Positions 27,755 to 37,064 of a stretch of DNA of 64,000 bases are shown here, piece by piece. The notes under the pieces are model-generated. The model was not told where the DNA came from, searched no databases, and saw nothing but the letters and a program-made list of their open reading frames with translations. The DNA is from Herminiimonas contaminans. GTDB taxonomy: Bacteria; Pseudomonadota; Gammaproteobacteria; Burkholderiales; Burkholderiaceae_D. The stretch is taken from assembly GCF_015645465.1 (NCBI RefSeq), contig NZ_JADOEL010000001.1:62001-126000 (forward strand), given 5' to 3'. Within the stretch, counting starts at the first letter, position 1. Each line of letters opens with the position of its first letter. A program made the position numbers and the translations under genes.

Positions 27755-28408
27755 TTAGCGCGGCTTGCCGAGCAAACCTGCGCGACGTGCAACCAGTGTC
27801 GCCTGCGTACGGTTAAGTACACCGAGTCCGGATAACACTGCAGTGACATGGGCTTTCACGGTTTTTTCCGTCATACCCAGTTGTTCGGCAATTTCGCCGT
27901 TACGCAAACCATCACACATCAGTCTTAGTACTTCGGTCTGCCGTGGCGTCAGCCGACTCAGCAGGGATGCATCATCGTCGTTGTTGCCATGCGTGTTATC
28001 CGCAGTCGCGAGGCTGTCAAAAGTCGGCGGCAAATAACCGTGCCCCTGCATCACACTGCTCAGTGCGGCAAACAGGGTTTTGCTATCTGCTGATTTATGG
28101 ATGAAGCCATGCGCACCGCTGGCCAGTGCATGTCGCACATCATCCGGATCTTCCGAGGCGGACAGCGCGAGTATGCGCAAGCCGGGCCGGAGTTGACGCA
28201 AACGCTGTAGCAGCGCACCACCACCGATATCCGGCAGGTAGTAATCCATCATCACGGTGCTGATTGCCGTTTCCGTTTGTACCAGCTGTAGGGCTTCGTT
28301 GCCGCTGGCAACGCTATGTATCTGCAGCGTCGGATCAGCCTGCACCAATGCCAGCGTCAGTCCCTCGCGGAACATAGCATGATCGTCGATCAGTAATACA
28401 GATGACAC
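27755..28408 (-). CDS. LuxR/NarL-type response regulator
   Basis: A 217-residue regulator: receiver domain (LLIDDHAMFREGL; phosphoacceptor Asp in MMDYYLPD; Lys in FIHKSAD) then a LuxR helix-turn-helix (LTPRQTEVLRLMCDGLRNGEIA and TEKTVKAHVTAVL). The 3' end faces the hybrid kinase gene with 12 bases between. The pairing is inferred from position. An asparagine/aspartate-rich linker (NNDDD) joins the domains. Confidence 0.92.
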   Translation of the reverse strand: MSSVLLIDDHAMFREGLTLALVQADPTLQIHSVASGNEALQLVQTETAISTVMMDYYLPDIGGGALLQRLRQLRPGLRILALSASEDPDDVRHALASGAHGFIHKSADSKTLFAALSSVMQGHGYLPPTFDSLATADNTHGNNDDDASLLSRLTPRQTEVLRLMCDGLRNGEIAEQLGMTEKTVKAHVTAVLSGLGVLNRTQATLVARRAGLLGKPR

Positions 28409-28487
28409 TGGCGTCTCCTTGGCTTGCGCTGGCCTTAGCTGACTCGCATTATCGCTTAATTGGAACTATGCCTGCGCCCTGATTTGC

Positions 28488-29294
28488 TTACTGTCCGCCG
28501 CGTGCTTCAGCGAGTGCGATGGTCAGGTGCTGCACTTTCTTTTTCAACTGATCGCGTTCTTCGTTCAGTTCAGCGATTTTCAGATTCAGTTTATGAATGG
28601 TGATTTGATCCGGTGTCGCATCATCTGGTGGTGGTACCGGCTCGGGCTTGGGTGGCAGTTTTGCTTCACGCACCTGGCGTGCAACCTGACGCAATTCCTT
28701 CTTGCCACCGGCGACCGCTTCTTTTTGCTTCTCTTCCGGTAGCGAAGAAATCGCGGCGGCGGCATTGATGGACACCACACCGGTCTTTACCGCCTGCACC
28801 AGTTCTGGCGTTGCAGTCTTTTGGATTTTTTCTATCTGGCCCAGCGTCACGCTGCTGATACGTGCTTCCTTGGCGATGACATCACGTTTCAACGGTGGCT
28901 CGGCTGCGCTTGCAGTGCTGGCTTCCGCATCTGCCTCAGCAGGCGCGGCTTCCTTCACCTGCGCCACGCGCGCCGACAGGATCTCCTTCTTGCGCAAAGC
29001 CAGTATGCCGCGCTGGAAGTCAGATACGCTGCGTCGCCCCAGATGATTATCTATCATCCACAGGTGGACATCGTCCATCGACTTGAAGGTTTCGTTTTGT
29101 CTCGTGTTAAAGGCAATGCCGTGTTTCTGGCAGATACCGTAACGATTGTGACCATCGATCAGCAAATCACCCCATAACACCAGCGCATCACGGCAACCTT
29201 CCGCCAGCAAGCTACGCTCCAGCGCCGCATATTCGTCGCTGGTCAATGGATCTATATAGGCTTTCAGTTCTTCGTTGACGGTAATGGTGGTCAT
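28488..29294 (-). CDS. ParB-like nuclease-domain protein of unknown role
   Basis: A 268-residue protein. The N-terminal part resembles the ParB-like N-terminal domain (SLLAEGCRDALVLWGDLLIDGHNRY), with the DGHNR motif. A helix-rich middle (about 130-210) could be a KorB/ParB-type DNA-binding region, a proline-rich stretch follows (PPKPEPVPPPDD), and the C-terminus is a heptad-patterned coiled coil of about 35 residues. No parA lies beside it, so it is not an ordinary partition gene; a chromosomal regulator or a relic of a mobile element are both possible. It stands alone between divergent and convergent neighbours. Confidence 0.8.
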   Translation of the reverse strand: MTTITVNEELKAYIDPLTSDEYAALERSLLAEGCRDALVLWGDLLIDGHNRYGICQKHGIAFNTRQNETFKSMDDVHLWMIDNHLGRRSVSDFQRGILALRKKEILSARVAQVKEAAPAEADAEASTASAAEPPLKRDVIAKEARISSVTLGQIEKIQKTATPELVQAVKTGVVSINAAAAISSLPEEKQKEAVAGGKKELRQVARQVREAKLPPKPEPVPPPDDATPDQITIHKLNLKIAELNEERDQLKKKVQHLTIALAEARGGQ

Positions 29295-29468
29295 GGTTCA
29301 GCAAAAAATGAGTAAGGCGGTAGTTTACACACAGGCACGACGATGTCGCAAAGTAATTCCACAGCAGCGACGATCAGTCACCAACCCGGATAGTTACTGT
29401 TTCAACAATCCGGAAAATATTTGACACCGGATATTGACTTCGGAAACGATCACTTCCATAATCGCGTC

Positions 29469-30092
29469 ATGAAACCATCGACCCACTCCAGCAACTTGTC
29501 CAATCCGCGCGGCCGCCCACGCGAATTCGATATGGATGACGCACTCGACAAAGCCATCCCTTTGTTTTGCGCGCGGGGTTTCCACGGCGCGTCCATCAAT
29601 GACATCGCGGAATCCATGGAGCTGACGGTAGGCAGTATCTACAAAGCTTTCAAGGACAAGCGCGGAGTCTTCCTCGCTGCGATCGACCGGCAACTATCGA
29701 TACGGCAAGCCGCCTTGCGTGACATGATCGCCGCGCAAAAATCCGGCCGCGATAAATTGCGCGCCGCGCTGATGTTTTATGCAGGCGTGTCGAATTGCGA
29801 TGCAGACATACAGCAAGGCTGTCTCATCGTCAGCACCACGGTAGAGTTGGCCACCTTCGACGACGAAATCGCCAATCGTGCCAAAGACTCCTTCAAACGA
29901 CGTGAAGTCATCATCGCCGAGTTACTCAAGACAGGTGAGGCAGATGGCAGCATCGCCGCCAGCAGCAACAATGCAGCAACCGCGCGACTGATGTTGTGCC
30001 TGATGCAGGGTCTCATCGTGATCGGCAAGGCAGGTCGTACCCGCAAAGAGTTAATGGCTGTGGTCGATGCAGCGATGAAAACCCTCGATTAA
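29469..30092 (+). CDS. TetR-family transcriptional repressor
   Basis: A 207-residue TetR regulator. The helix-turn-helix is at about 20-65 (GASINDIAESMELTVGSIYKAF), and the C-terminal part is the usual helical ligand domain, with Cys in ADIQQGCLI as in the AcrR/YcdC-like group. The ATG at 29469 begins MKPSTHSS. It lies 55 bases before an MFS transporter gene on the same strand, with a perfect dyad between them, so it most likely represses itself and the transporter. Confidence 0.9.
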   Translation: MKPSTHSSNLSNPRGRPREFDMDDALDKAIPLFCARGFHGASINDIAESMELTVGSIYKAFKDKRGVFLAAIDRQLSIRQAALRDMIAAQKSGRDKLRAALMFYAGVSNCDADIQQGCLIVSTTVELATFDDEIANRAKDSFKRREVIIAELLKTGEADGSIAASSNNAATARLMLCLMQGLIVIGKAGRTRKELMAVVDAAMKTLD

Positions 30093-30109
30093 TTTTTTTT
30101 TGACAATTT

Positions 30110-30127
30110 AGGAAATATTTATTTCCT
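30110..30127. promoter_or_regulatory. probable TetR operator
   Basis: AGGAAATA (30110-30117) and TATTTCCT (30120-30127) form a perfect 8-bp dyad around TT, just downstream of TTGACA (30100-30105). The place, between the repressor gene and the MFS gene and over the likely promoter, fits an operator. A similar half, CGGAAAATATTT (29411-29422), lies upstream of the repressor gene itself. Confidence 0.6.
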
Positions 30128-30147
30128 TATTTAAAGTATTTGATAGG

Positions 30148-31359
30148 ATGAGCATGTTAAGCAAAACATTACCCGGCACGATACCTGTCACCGCCCAAGC
30201 CCTGCCCTCGTGGCTGACATTTTTACTGGCGCTGGCCTGCGGCCTGATCGCCGCGAATGTCTACTACGCACAACCGCTGATACGCCTGATCAGCGTGGAT
30301 CTTGGTCTCTCCTTGCAGGCAGCGGGTCTGATCGTGACCCTGACACAACTGGGTTATATCACCGGCCTCATCTTCGTCGTGCCGCTGGCCGACCTGATAG
30401 AAACCAAGCGCCTCACCATCAGCGTGATGGCGGTCAGCATACTTGCCCTGATCGGTGCGGCACTGGCGACCAAGGCAGAAGGATTTTTGTTCGCATGCAT
30501 ATTGCTCGGACTAGGCTCCGTCACCGTCCCCATCCTGGTACCGCACGCCGCACACCTGGTAGCGGAAAGTGTTCGTGGTCGTACTGTCGGCAACCTGATG
30601 AGCGGCATGATGCTGGGCATCATGCTGGCGCGTCCTATATCCAGCCTGATCGCTGATCATAGTTCGTGGCATACGGTATTCATTGTGTCGGCGGCGGTCA
30701 TGACACTGCTGGCGATTTCATTGCACTTCGCTTTGCCGACCCGCAGGCCACAAGGTAAATTCAGCTATGGGCATTTGCTCGGCTCGATGCTGACGCTGGC
30801 ACGGCAAACCCCGGTCTTGCGCAGACGCGCGATTTATCACTTCTTCCAGTTCGCCGCGTTCATCCTGTTCTGGACCGTCACGCCTCTGCTACTGACTGGC
30901 CCGGTCTTCCACTTGTCGCAAACAGGTGTTGCCTTGTTTGCGCTGGCTGGCGTCGCCGGTGCCATCGCAGCACCAATTGCCGGACGTGCTTCCGATCGCG
31001 GCTGGACCAAACCTGCTACCGCGCTGGGCATGCTGGCCGTCGCCATCGCCTTCCTGATCACGCATATTGCAGAAGCCGGATCGCCACTGGCGCTGGCCTT
31101 GCTGGTCGTCGCTGCCATCATGCTGGACTTTGGCGCTACCGCGACCCTGGTACTGGGTCAGCGTGTGATCTTCGGCCTAGGTAGTGAGATACGCGGCCGT
31201 GTCAGCGGCGTGTACATGATCATCTGGTACTTCGGCGGCGCACTGGGTTCGTCAGTTGGTGCATGGGCATATGCACACGGCGGCTGGGAACTGGCTTCGT
31301 GGGTCGGATTGTCGTTGCCGGTGATAGGCTTGTTGTACTTCGCAACGGAAAAAGAGTGA
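30148..31359 (+). CDS. MFS transporter, drug-efflux type
   Basis: A 403-residue major facilitator with 12 predicted membrane helices. NVYYAQPLIRLIS and the following GLIVTLTQLGYITGL match a well-known efflux subgroup, and the loop after helix 2 (PLADLIETKRL) stands in for the conserved MFS motif. It is probably controlled by the TetR repressor upstream. The substrate is unknown. A terminator follows. Confidence 0.9.
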   Translation: MSMLSKTLPGTIPVTAQALPSWLTFLLALACGLIAANVYYAQPLIRLISVDLGLSLQAAGLIVTLTQLGYITGLIFVVPLADLIETKRLTISVMAVSILALIGAALATKAEGFLFACILLGLGSVTVPILVPHAAHLVAESVRGRTVGNLMSGMMLGIMLARPISSLIADHSSWHTVFIVSAAVMTLLAISLHFALPTRRPQGKFSYGHLLGSMLTLARQTPVLRRRAIYHFFQFAAFILFWTVTPLLLTGPVFHLSQTGVALFALAGVAGAIAAPIAGRASDRGWTKPATALGMLAVAIAFLITHIAEAGSPLALALLVVAAIMLDFGATATLVLGQRVIFGLGSEIRGRVSGVYMIIWYFGGALGSSVGAWAYAHGGWELASWVGLSLPVIGLLYFATEKE

Positions 31360-31392
31360 AGTACATGTTTTAATTCAAGCAGTAAGTACGTT

Positions 31393-31424
31393 AAAAAAGC
31401 GAACCCGCGGGTTCGCTTTTTTAT
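31393..31424. terminator. bidirectional Rho-independent terminator
   Basis: GCGAACCC (31399-31406) pairs with GGGTTCGC (31409-31416), flanked by AAAAAA and TTTTTT. It lies between the ends of the convergent MFS and small-ATPase genes and can serve both. Confidence 0.9.
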
Positions 31425-31930
31425 TTTTCTGCGCTTGCCGTCAACACCCGTTGCAAGCGCGTTTCTGGTGACAGGTCACCTTCCAGTCGCAGCACCTCGC
31501 ACTTGCGCGTACTCAGCCATAAATTATGCCGCTCGAGACTGCGACCTTCTGCAGTACCAGCATCATATTGTGCTGCCCAGGCCAGAAATGCCGGATCAGC
31601 TTTACCGAAGCGACGTTCTTCGCGCACCTTCAGACGTGCCAGTCGGAGCTCGGTTGGGATGTAGAGGAAGACGATCAAATCAAATGCATGCTCCAGTTCC
31701 TGCCCCCAATCGATCAGCGAACCTGCGACCACCGTATTCGGATGACTACGTATATCGTGCAGCAAGACCGCCGCGCGCTCCACCGCATCACGCTTGTGCT
31801 GGTACGGCGGAGCGGTGGGTAACCAGAAATAATCGTCGGTCTCTATACAGCTGGCCTGCGTCGCATCAGCAACGGCCGCAGCCAGGGTCGAAGTGCCTGA
31901 ACCGGCGGCACCGGTAATAAGTATGCGCAT
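31421..31930 (-). CDS. small P-loop ATPase, adenylate-kinase-like
   Basis: A 169-residue P-loop protein. The Walker A is GAAGSGTST at the N-terminus; a hydrophobic strand with Asp (FDLIVFLYI) comes at about residues 83-91, and the Arg-rich segment RLARLKVREERRFG resembles a lid. It looks like the nucleoside/shikimate-kinase-like AAA_18 group, but the substrate is unknown. It follows the DUF2145 gene by 12 bases and probably shares its transcript. Confidence 0.8.
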   Translation of the reverse strand: MRILITGAAGSGTSTLAAAVADATQASCIETDDYFWLPTAPPYQHKRDAVERAAVLLHDIRSHPNTVVAGSLIDWGQELEHAFDLIVFLYIPTELRLARLKVREERRFGKADPAFLAWAAQYDAGTAEGRSLERHNLWLSTRKCEVLRLEGDLSPETRLQRVLTASAEK

Positions 31931-31942
31931 ATGAAATGAGTT

Positions 31943-32881
31943 CTAACTATCAAGCGGGACGACCCGATCACCCGCTGCGGGTACGCAGCCATCGGCGATA
32001 GGCGTCCAGCCACGATGTACGACGACTTGCTTGCCGTCATGACAGATCTCTACCCGTTCGCTGTCGGGGTACTGTTGGTGGACAAAGGATTCGACGGTGG
32101 CGGGCAAACTGATTTTCAGCTTGAGTGCATACCTATCCTCGGCCGGATGATCGTCCAGATGCAGCAAGGGAACAAAGCTGGAGGCAAACATCAGCCAATG
32201 CGAATTGACAGCTGTCGGCTCCGGCGCATAGTGCGCCTGCTGCAACCAGAGCTGTGCGCGGGCACGCAAGTCTACACCGTCAGGCAGATCGCCCCACCCT
32301 GCCGCCAGTGTTTCCATGACCCACTGATTGCAGTTCTGGTAGTTCAGCGCATAGACATAAGCATTGGCACTATAGGTCGCTGCCAGCAAGCGCAGCGCGC
32401 GCTGTTTATCCAGTGCCGCCTGGCGCAAACGCTGCGCCGCCTGCTCGGGTAACTTGACGATAGAGATATAGCCTAGCGATGGATTGTCTATCCCCATCGC
32501 GAAGCCTGCCATGCCCTGGTCAAAAATACGCGGACGTTCTTCTTCGCACGCATAGTAGAGCTGACGCGCAGTCCACACCTTGTCTTCATCGCGCCACGCA
32601 ATGGCAGCATGCGAATAACGTATCTGGAAACGTGACAGGTCGAGGCCGGAACGGCTGATCAGGACCGTATCGGAATTAACAGCAGCTAACTCTTCACGTA
32701 CAACACCAGCAAAGCGCAGGATGCGGTCTTGCTGTGCTGCGGTGAGTTGATGTGCGCGATCACAGAAATTGGATGCGGCTGATGAGCCGGAAGCGGCATA
32801 TGCGACGCTGGTAACAGTGCTGGTAACTATAAGCGCGCTAATAAGGGCTAACGCGCTTACAAGGGATAGCCCGAACCTCAC
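31943..32881 (-). CDS. DUF2145 family exported protein
   Basis: A 312-residue protein with an N-terminal hydrophobic signal (ending near VAYAAS). Recognisable family stretches are FCDRAHQLTAAQQDRI, RYSHAAIAWRD, QLYYACEE and YALNYQNCNQWV, with a conserved His and Cys pattern that hints at a papain-like fold (inference). The function of DUF2145 is not known. Its start overlaps the stop of the preceding small exported protein (ATGA). Confidence 0.82.
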   Translation of the reverse strand: MRFGLSLVSALALISALIVTSTVTSVAYAASGSSAASNFCDRAHQLTAAQQDRILRFAGVVREELAAVNSDTVLISRSGLDLSRFQIRYSHAAIAWRDEDKVWTARQLYYACEEERPRIFDQGMAGFAMGIDNPSLGYISIVKLPEQAAQRLRQAALDKQRALRLLAATYSANAYVYALNYQNCNQWVMETLAAGWGDLPDGVDLRARAQLWLQQAHYAPEPTAVNSHWLMFASSFVPLLHLDDHPAEDRYALKLKISLPATVESFVHQQYPDSERVEICHDGKQVVVHRGWTPIADGCVPAAGDRVVPLDS

Positions 32882-33333
32882 AGACCAACTATGCGCGGTG
32901 TGAGTTCTTCATGCCATTTGTCGGCCAGCACCAGATAGAAAGCTTCACGCGTATCGCTACGAGCGAACTCCAGTCCATATACACGGTTCTGTGCATAGAC
33001 CAGGTCGCCGCGACCCAGGCCTTGCTTGTCGAGGATATTGGCAGGCAGGTCGAGTACGATGCGTTGCTGTGAGGCATCGGCCTGCATGGTGACGCGACGG
33101 AAATCAGCGCGTTCCGGTGCTTCGGCCACGTCGATGATGCGGTAGTCACCGTCGGCGCGCTTTTCATCCTTGCTCGAGCTGTCGCTGGATTCATGCAGCG
33201 ACGCAGAGACGCTGCCGCTGGAAGCGGAACCCGCACTCGACGCCGATGACGGCAGACTCTCAGCATGTGCTGTGAAGGCGAGACCGCTTATTGCAGCAAG
33301 GCAAGCAAGACGCAAACTAACTGGGAAGTTCAT
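32878..33333 (-). CDS. small exported serine-rich protein
   Basis: A 151-residue protein with a clear signal peptide (MNFPVSLRLACLAAISGLAF... ending AHA). A serine-rich, low-complexity stretch of about 35 residues follows, then a compact C-terminal domain (about 60-151). AAGGAG lies before the ATG at 33333. It overlaps the DUF2145 gene by 4 bases, so the two products probably work together in the periplasm. I recognise no domain. Confidence 0.78.
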   Translation of the reverse strand: MNFPVSLRLACLAAISGLAFTAHAESLPSSASSAGSASSGSVSASLHESSDSSSKDEKRADGDYRIIDVAEAPERADFRRVTMQADASQQRIVLDLPANILDKQGLGRGDLVYAQNRVYGLEFARSDTREAFYLVLADKWHEELTPRIVGL

Positions 33334-33480
33334 GATGGAGACTCCTTCTGATTTCATCGAACCGGGATAAGCTCTCTGACCACACAGTGTGCAGCAGAGT
33401 TCGCAAAGCAAGCTATGCCTAGATCTTATATTGTCCGGCGTCCTGGCGGAATTAAATCTCCGTTAAATTTAGCTAGAAAG

Positions 33481-33509
33481 AAAAAAGCCCGCTGTCAGCG
33501 GGCTTTTTG
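33481..33509 (-). terminator. Rho-independent terminator of metE
   Basis: GCCCGCT (33487-33493) pairs with AGCGGGC (33497-33503), loop of three bases, with AAAAAA before and TTTTT after. It sits just past the minus-strand metE stop. Confidence 0.88.
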
Positions 33510-33535
33510 TAAGAACTACAATCGAACACCTGCGA

Positions 33536-35827
33536 TCAGGCTGCAGCGCGCAGTGTCTTCGCTGCTGCCACCATATTGTTCAGTGCTGGCAGCACCTCGG
33601 CCCATTGACGTGTTTTCAAACCGCAATCCGGATTCACCCACAGGCGCTCTGCCGGTACACGCTCTGCCGCTTTCTTCATCAGTTGCACCATGTGCTCCTG
33701 GGTCGGAATGTTCGGCGAGTGGATGTCATAAACACCAGGTCCGATCTCGTTCGGATAGTTGAAGTTGTCGAATGCATCGAGCAACTCCATATCCGAACGT
33801 GATGTTTCGATGGTGATCACATCTGCATCCATATCAGCGATAGACGCGATGATGTCGTTGAACTCCGAATAGCACATATGGGTATGGATCTGGGTTTCAT
33901 CTTCCACGCCATTTGCAGTAATACGGAACGATTCCACCGCCCAGTCCAGATAATCCTGCCATTGCGACTTGCGCAGCGGCAAACCTTCGCGCAACGCAGC
34001 TTCGTCAATCTGGATCACATGTACACCGGCTTTTTCCAGATCCAGCACTTCGTCACGAATCGCCAGCGCGAGTTGTTTGCACGATACCGAACGTGGCTGA
34101 TCGTCACGCACGAAAGACCAGTTCAACATGGTGACCGGGCCGGTAAGCATGCCCTTCATCGGTTTCTCGGTCAGCGATTGCGCATAGGTGCTCCACTCGA
34201 CTGTCATCGCTTGTGGACGGCTGATGTCGCCGAACAGGATGGGCGGTTTCACGCAACGCGAACCATAGGACTGGACCCAGCCGAACTGGCTGAAGGCATA
34301 GCCTTGCAGTTGTTCGCCAAAGTACTCAACCATGTCGTTACGCTCGGCTTCACCGTGCACCAGCACGTCGAGGCCCAGTGTTTCCTGTTCACGCACGCTG
34401 CGTTCGATCTCAGCCTGCATCGCGATCTTGTAGCTCGCATCATCCAGACGGCCAGCTTTAAACTCGCTGCGGGCGTGACGAATTTCAGCGGTCTGCGGGA
34501 AGGAACCGATAGTCGTGGTCGGGTACGCAGGCAGCTTCAGCAATGCTGCCTGTTTCTTCGCACGCAACGCATAAGTGCTGTCGCGTTTGCCCAGGCCTGC
34601 ATCGATCTTCGCAATCGCTGCCTGCACGGCCGGATTGTTGACACGTGGTGACGCACGGCGTGCTGCCAGCGCTGCCTTGTTCTCAGCCAGCTCTGCTTGC
34701 ACCGAGTCACGACCAGTACGCAGCGCTTTACCCAGCACGCGCAATTCATCCAGCTTCTGAATCGCGTAGGCGAGCCAGGACTTGATCTCTGCATCCAGTT
34801 TTTGTTCGCTGTTCAGATCGACCGGTACGTGTAACAAGGAGCACGACGGTGCGATCCACAGGCGTTCACCCAGGCGCTTGGCCAGTGGCTCTACCCAGTC
34901 CAGCACGGCAGTCAGATCAGTTTTCCAGATGTTACGGCCGTTAATCACGCCCAGCGACAGCACTTTGTCAGCGCCCAGCAAATCGATCAGCGGCAATACG
35001 TCATCGCGGCCATTGATCGCATCGACGTGCAAACCCGCAACCGGCAGGCTCGCAGCCAGCGCACGGTTTTCCAGCAATTGACCGAAGTAAGTCGCCAGCA
35101 GCAATTTGACGCGGCTGTTTTTCAATTGATCGTAGGCAGCCTTGAATGCGTTTTGCCAATCGGTGTCCAGCTCGGTGACGAGGATAGGTTCATCGATCTG
35201 TACCCATTCCACACCTTGTGCTGCGAGTGCATCCAGCAATTGCGCATACACCGGCAACAAACGTGGCAGCAAAGCCAGTTTGTACAGATCGTCTTTGGCC
35301 TTGCCTTGCGCCAGGTAAGTGATAGGGCCGATGATGACTGGCTTGCCTTTGACGCCTTGCGCCTTGGCTTCTGCCAGTTGTTCCAGCAAGCGTGTGGTGT
35401 CGAGTTTGAATTCGGTTGCAGCTGTGAACTCAGGCACGATGTAGTGATAGTTGGTATCGAACCATTTGGTCATTTCACCTGCCGCGACACCGCCACAGCA
35501 AGCACTGTGGTCTTCTGCACCTTGTGCCGAACGGCCACGCGCAACGCGGAAGTAGTTGTCCAGCGCGTCGCCGTGGAAACCACGCACACGCTCAGGCAGG
35601 TTGCCCAGCGTGAAGCTCATGTCGAGCATTTGATCGTAGAACGCAAAGTCGCCGACCGGCACCAGATCCAGACCGACCTGGTTGTCCCAGTGGCGTTTGC
35701 GCAGTTGTGCACCCAGATCTTTCAGGGCGTCGCGCGAGGACTCGCCCTTCCAGTAGGATTCGAGTGCAAATTTCAATTCACGCTTTGCGCCGATACGGGG
35801 AAAGCCGAGGTTGTGTATGGTGGTCAT
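33536..35827 (-). CDS. metE: cobalamin-independent methionine synthase
   Basis: A 763-residue MetE that moves a methyl group from methyl-tetrahydropteroyl-polyglutamate to homocysteine. The start [20 protein letters not shown] is typical. The N-terminal half is the duplicated barrel; the catalytic half carries zinc ligands in [23 protein letters not shown], and the terminal [13 protein letters not shown], with the substrate segment [13 protein letters not shown]. The frame is open upstream of 35827, but that ATG gives the conserved start. It is divergent from metR with a MetR-like site between. I see no riboswitch in the 5' region. Confidence 0.96.
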   Translation of the reverse strand: MTTIHNLGFPRIGAKRELKFALESYWKGESSRDALKDLGAQLRKRHWDNQVGLDLVPVGDFAFYDQMLDMSFTLGNLPERVRGFHGDALDNYFRVARGRSAQGAEDHSACCGGVAAGEMTKWFDTNYHYIVPEFTAATEFKLDTTRLLEQLAEAKAQGVKGKPVIIGPITYLAQGKAKDDLYKLALLPRLLPVYAQLLDALAAQGVEWVQIDEPILVTELDTDWQNAFKAAYDQLKNSRVKLLLATYFGQLLENRALAASLPVAGLHVDAINGRDDVLPLIDLLGADKVLSLGVINGRNIWKTDLTAVLDWVEPLAKRLGERLWIAPSCSLLHVPVDLNSEQKLDAEIKSWLAYAIQKLDELRVLGKALRTGRDSVQAELAENKAALAARRASPRVNNPAVQAAIAKIDAGLGKRDSTYALRAKKQAALLKLPAYPTTTIGSFPQTAEIRHARSEFKAGRLDDASYKIAMQAEIERSVREQETLGLDVLVHGEAERNDMVEYFGEQLQGYAFSQFGWVQSYGSRCVKPPILFGDISRPQAMTVEWSTYAQSLTEKPMKGMLTGPVTMLNWSFVRDDQPRSVSCKQLALAIRDEVLDLEKAGVHVIQIDEAALREGLPLRKSQWQDYLDWAVESFRITANGVEDETQIHTHMCYSEFNDIIASIADMDADVITIETSRSDMELLDAFDNFNYPNEIGPGVYDIHSPNIPTQEHMVQLMKKAAERVPAERLWVNPDCGLKTRQWAEVLPALNNMVAAAKTLRAAA

Positions 35828-35905
35828 GGTTCGCTCCAGAAAACAAGAACGAGAATAATAGGATGCGCAATTCATGAAGTAAAATGGTATTATCTCAGAC
35901 ATACA

Positions 35906-35918
35906 TGAATTTCACTCA
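35906..35918. promoter_or_regulatory. MetR-like binding site
   Basis: On the minus strand the sequence TGAGTGAAATTCA fits the MetR consensus TGAA-N5-TTCA at seven of eight positions. It lies in the 107-base gap between metE and metR, 17 bases before the metR start, as expected for metE activation and metR autocontrol with homocysteine as coinducer. Confidence 0.6.
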
Positions 35919-35934
35919 TGCATTGAATTAGACC

Positions 35935-36846
35935 ATGTTAGAGCGCATCCACCTCGCCGTCGTCCTCGAAGTAGAAAAACAAGGCTCCCTGACCGGAGCC
36001 GCCAACGTGCTGCACGTCACGCAATCCGCGCTGAGCCACAGCATGAAGAAACTGGAGCAGCAACTCGGCACCGATATCTGGGTGCGCGAAGGACGTGCGC
36101 TGCGCCTGACGCAAGCGGGGCAATATTTGCTGGCGGTCGCCAATCGCGTGCTGCCGCAACTGACGCTGGCCGAGGAACGGCTGCGTCAGTTTTCGCAAGG
36201 CGAACGCGGCGCCTTGCGCATAGGCATGGAATGCCACCCCTGCTATCAATGGCTGCTGAAAGTGGTGTCGCCTTACCTGACGGCCTGGCCGGATGTCGAT
36301 GTCGACGTGAAACAGAAATTCCAGTTCGGCGGCATCGGTGCCTTGTTTGCATATGAAATCGATTTGCTGGTCACACCAGACCCGCTGTACAAACCCGGCC
36401 TGCACTTCGAACCGGTATTCGACTACGAACAAGTGCTGGTGGTACCGCGTAAGCACGCGCTGGCCAAAGTAAAGTATGTCGAACCTGAGCAACTGATGAG
36501 CGAAGTCCTGATCACCTATCCGGTTGCCACCGACCGGCTCGACATCTACAACCAGTTCCTGCTGCCTGCGGGCATCACACCGAAGCGTCACAAGACCATA
36601 GAGACCACCGACATCATGCTGCAGATGGTGGCCAGCGGTCGTGGTGTGGCGGCATTGCCACGCTGGCTGGTGCAGGAATACGCCAGCAAAATGGACGTGG
36701 TACCGGTACGTCTGGGAGCGGACGGTATTGCCAAACAGATTTTCCTCGGCGCGCGTGAAGCCGACCTCGATACCGACTACCTGCAAGCCTTTATTGCGCA
36801 GGCGCGGGAGCCGGTGGCGTCGTTTAATAAAGGCGAAAAATCGTAA
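35935..36846 (+). CDS. metR: LysR-family activator of methionine synthesis
   Basis: A 303-residue LysR protein. The helix-turn-helix is GSLTGAANVLHVTQSALSHSMKKLEQ, and the effector domain opens ALRIGMECHPCYQWLLKVV, a stretch characteristic of MetR. Together with the divergent metE and the site between them the assignment is firm. The ATG 35935 gives MLERIHLAVV, the normal start. Confidence 0.93.
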   Translation: MLERIHLAVVLEVEKQGSLTGAANVLHVTQSALSHSMKKLEQQLGTDIWVREGRALRLTQAGQYLLAVANRVLPQLTLAEERLRQFSQGERGALRIGMECHPCYQWLLKVVSPYLTAWPDVDVDVKQKFQFGGIGALFAYEIDLLVTPDPLYKPGLHFEPVFDYEQVLVVPRKHALAKVKYVEPEQLMSEVLITYPVATDRLDIYNQFLLPAGITPKRHKTIETTDIMLQMVASGRGVAALPRWLVQEYASKMDVVPVRLGADGIAKQIFLGAREADLDTDYLQAFIAQAREPVASFNKGEKS

Positions 36847-37064
36847 GGCTGCTTGCCGTATGGTCAACTGTGACGTGGCTTACCGGCGATCCCTTTCTGG
36901 TATCCTTGCGCGCTGTATAGTGAGATTTCTCTGTAGATCCAGTAGCCTCAGGCAGCAGTTCATACGTCATACGACTACCGTTTTAAAGGCAGTGCATCGC
37001 AGCTTGCACGCCGTGTTTCAAATTTGTATTTAACGCTTTTAGATAAATTGAGGAATAGATAAAA

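Noticed and set aside
35027-35908. 293-residue open frame opposite metE
   Set aside because: Shadow frame; metE is unmistakable on the other strand.
35828-35934. Possible SAM or cobalamin riboswitch before metE
   Set aside because: The gap is only 107 bases, shows no known riboswitch core, and contains a MetR-like site that explains control.
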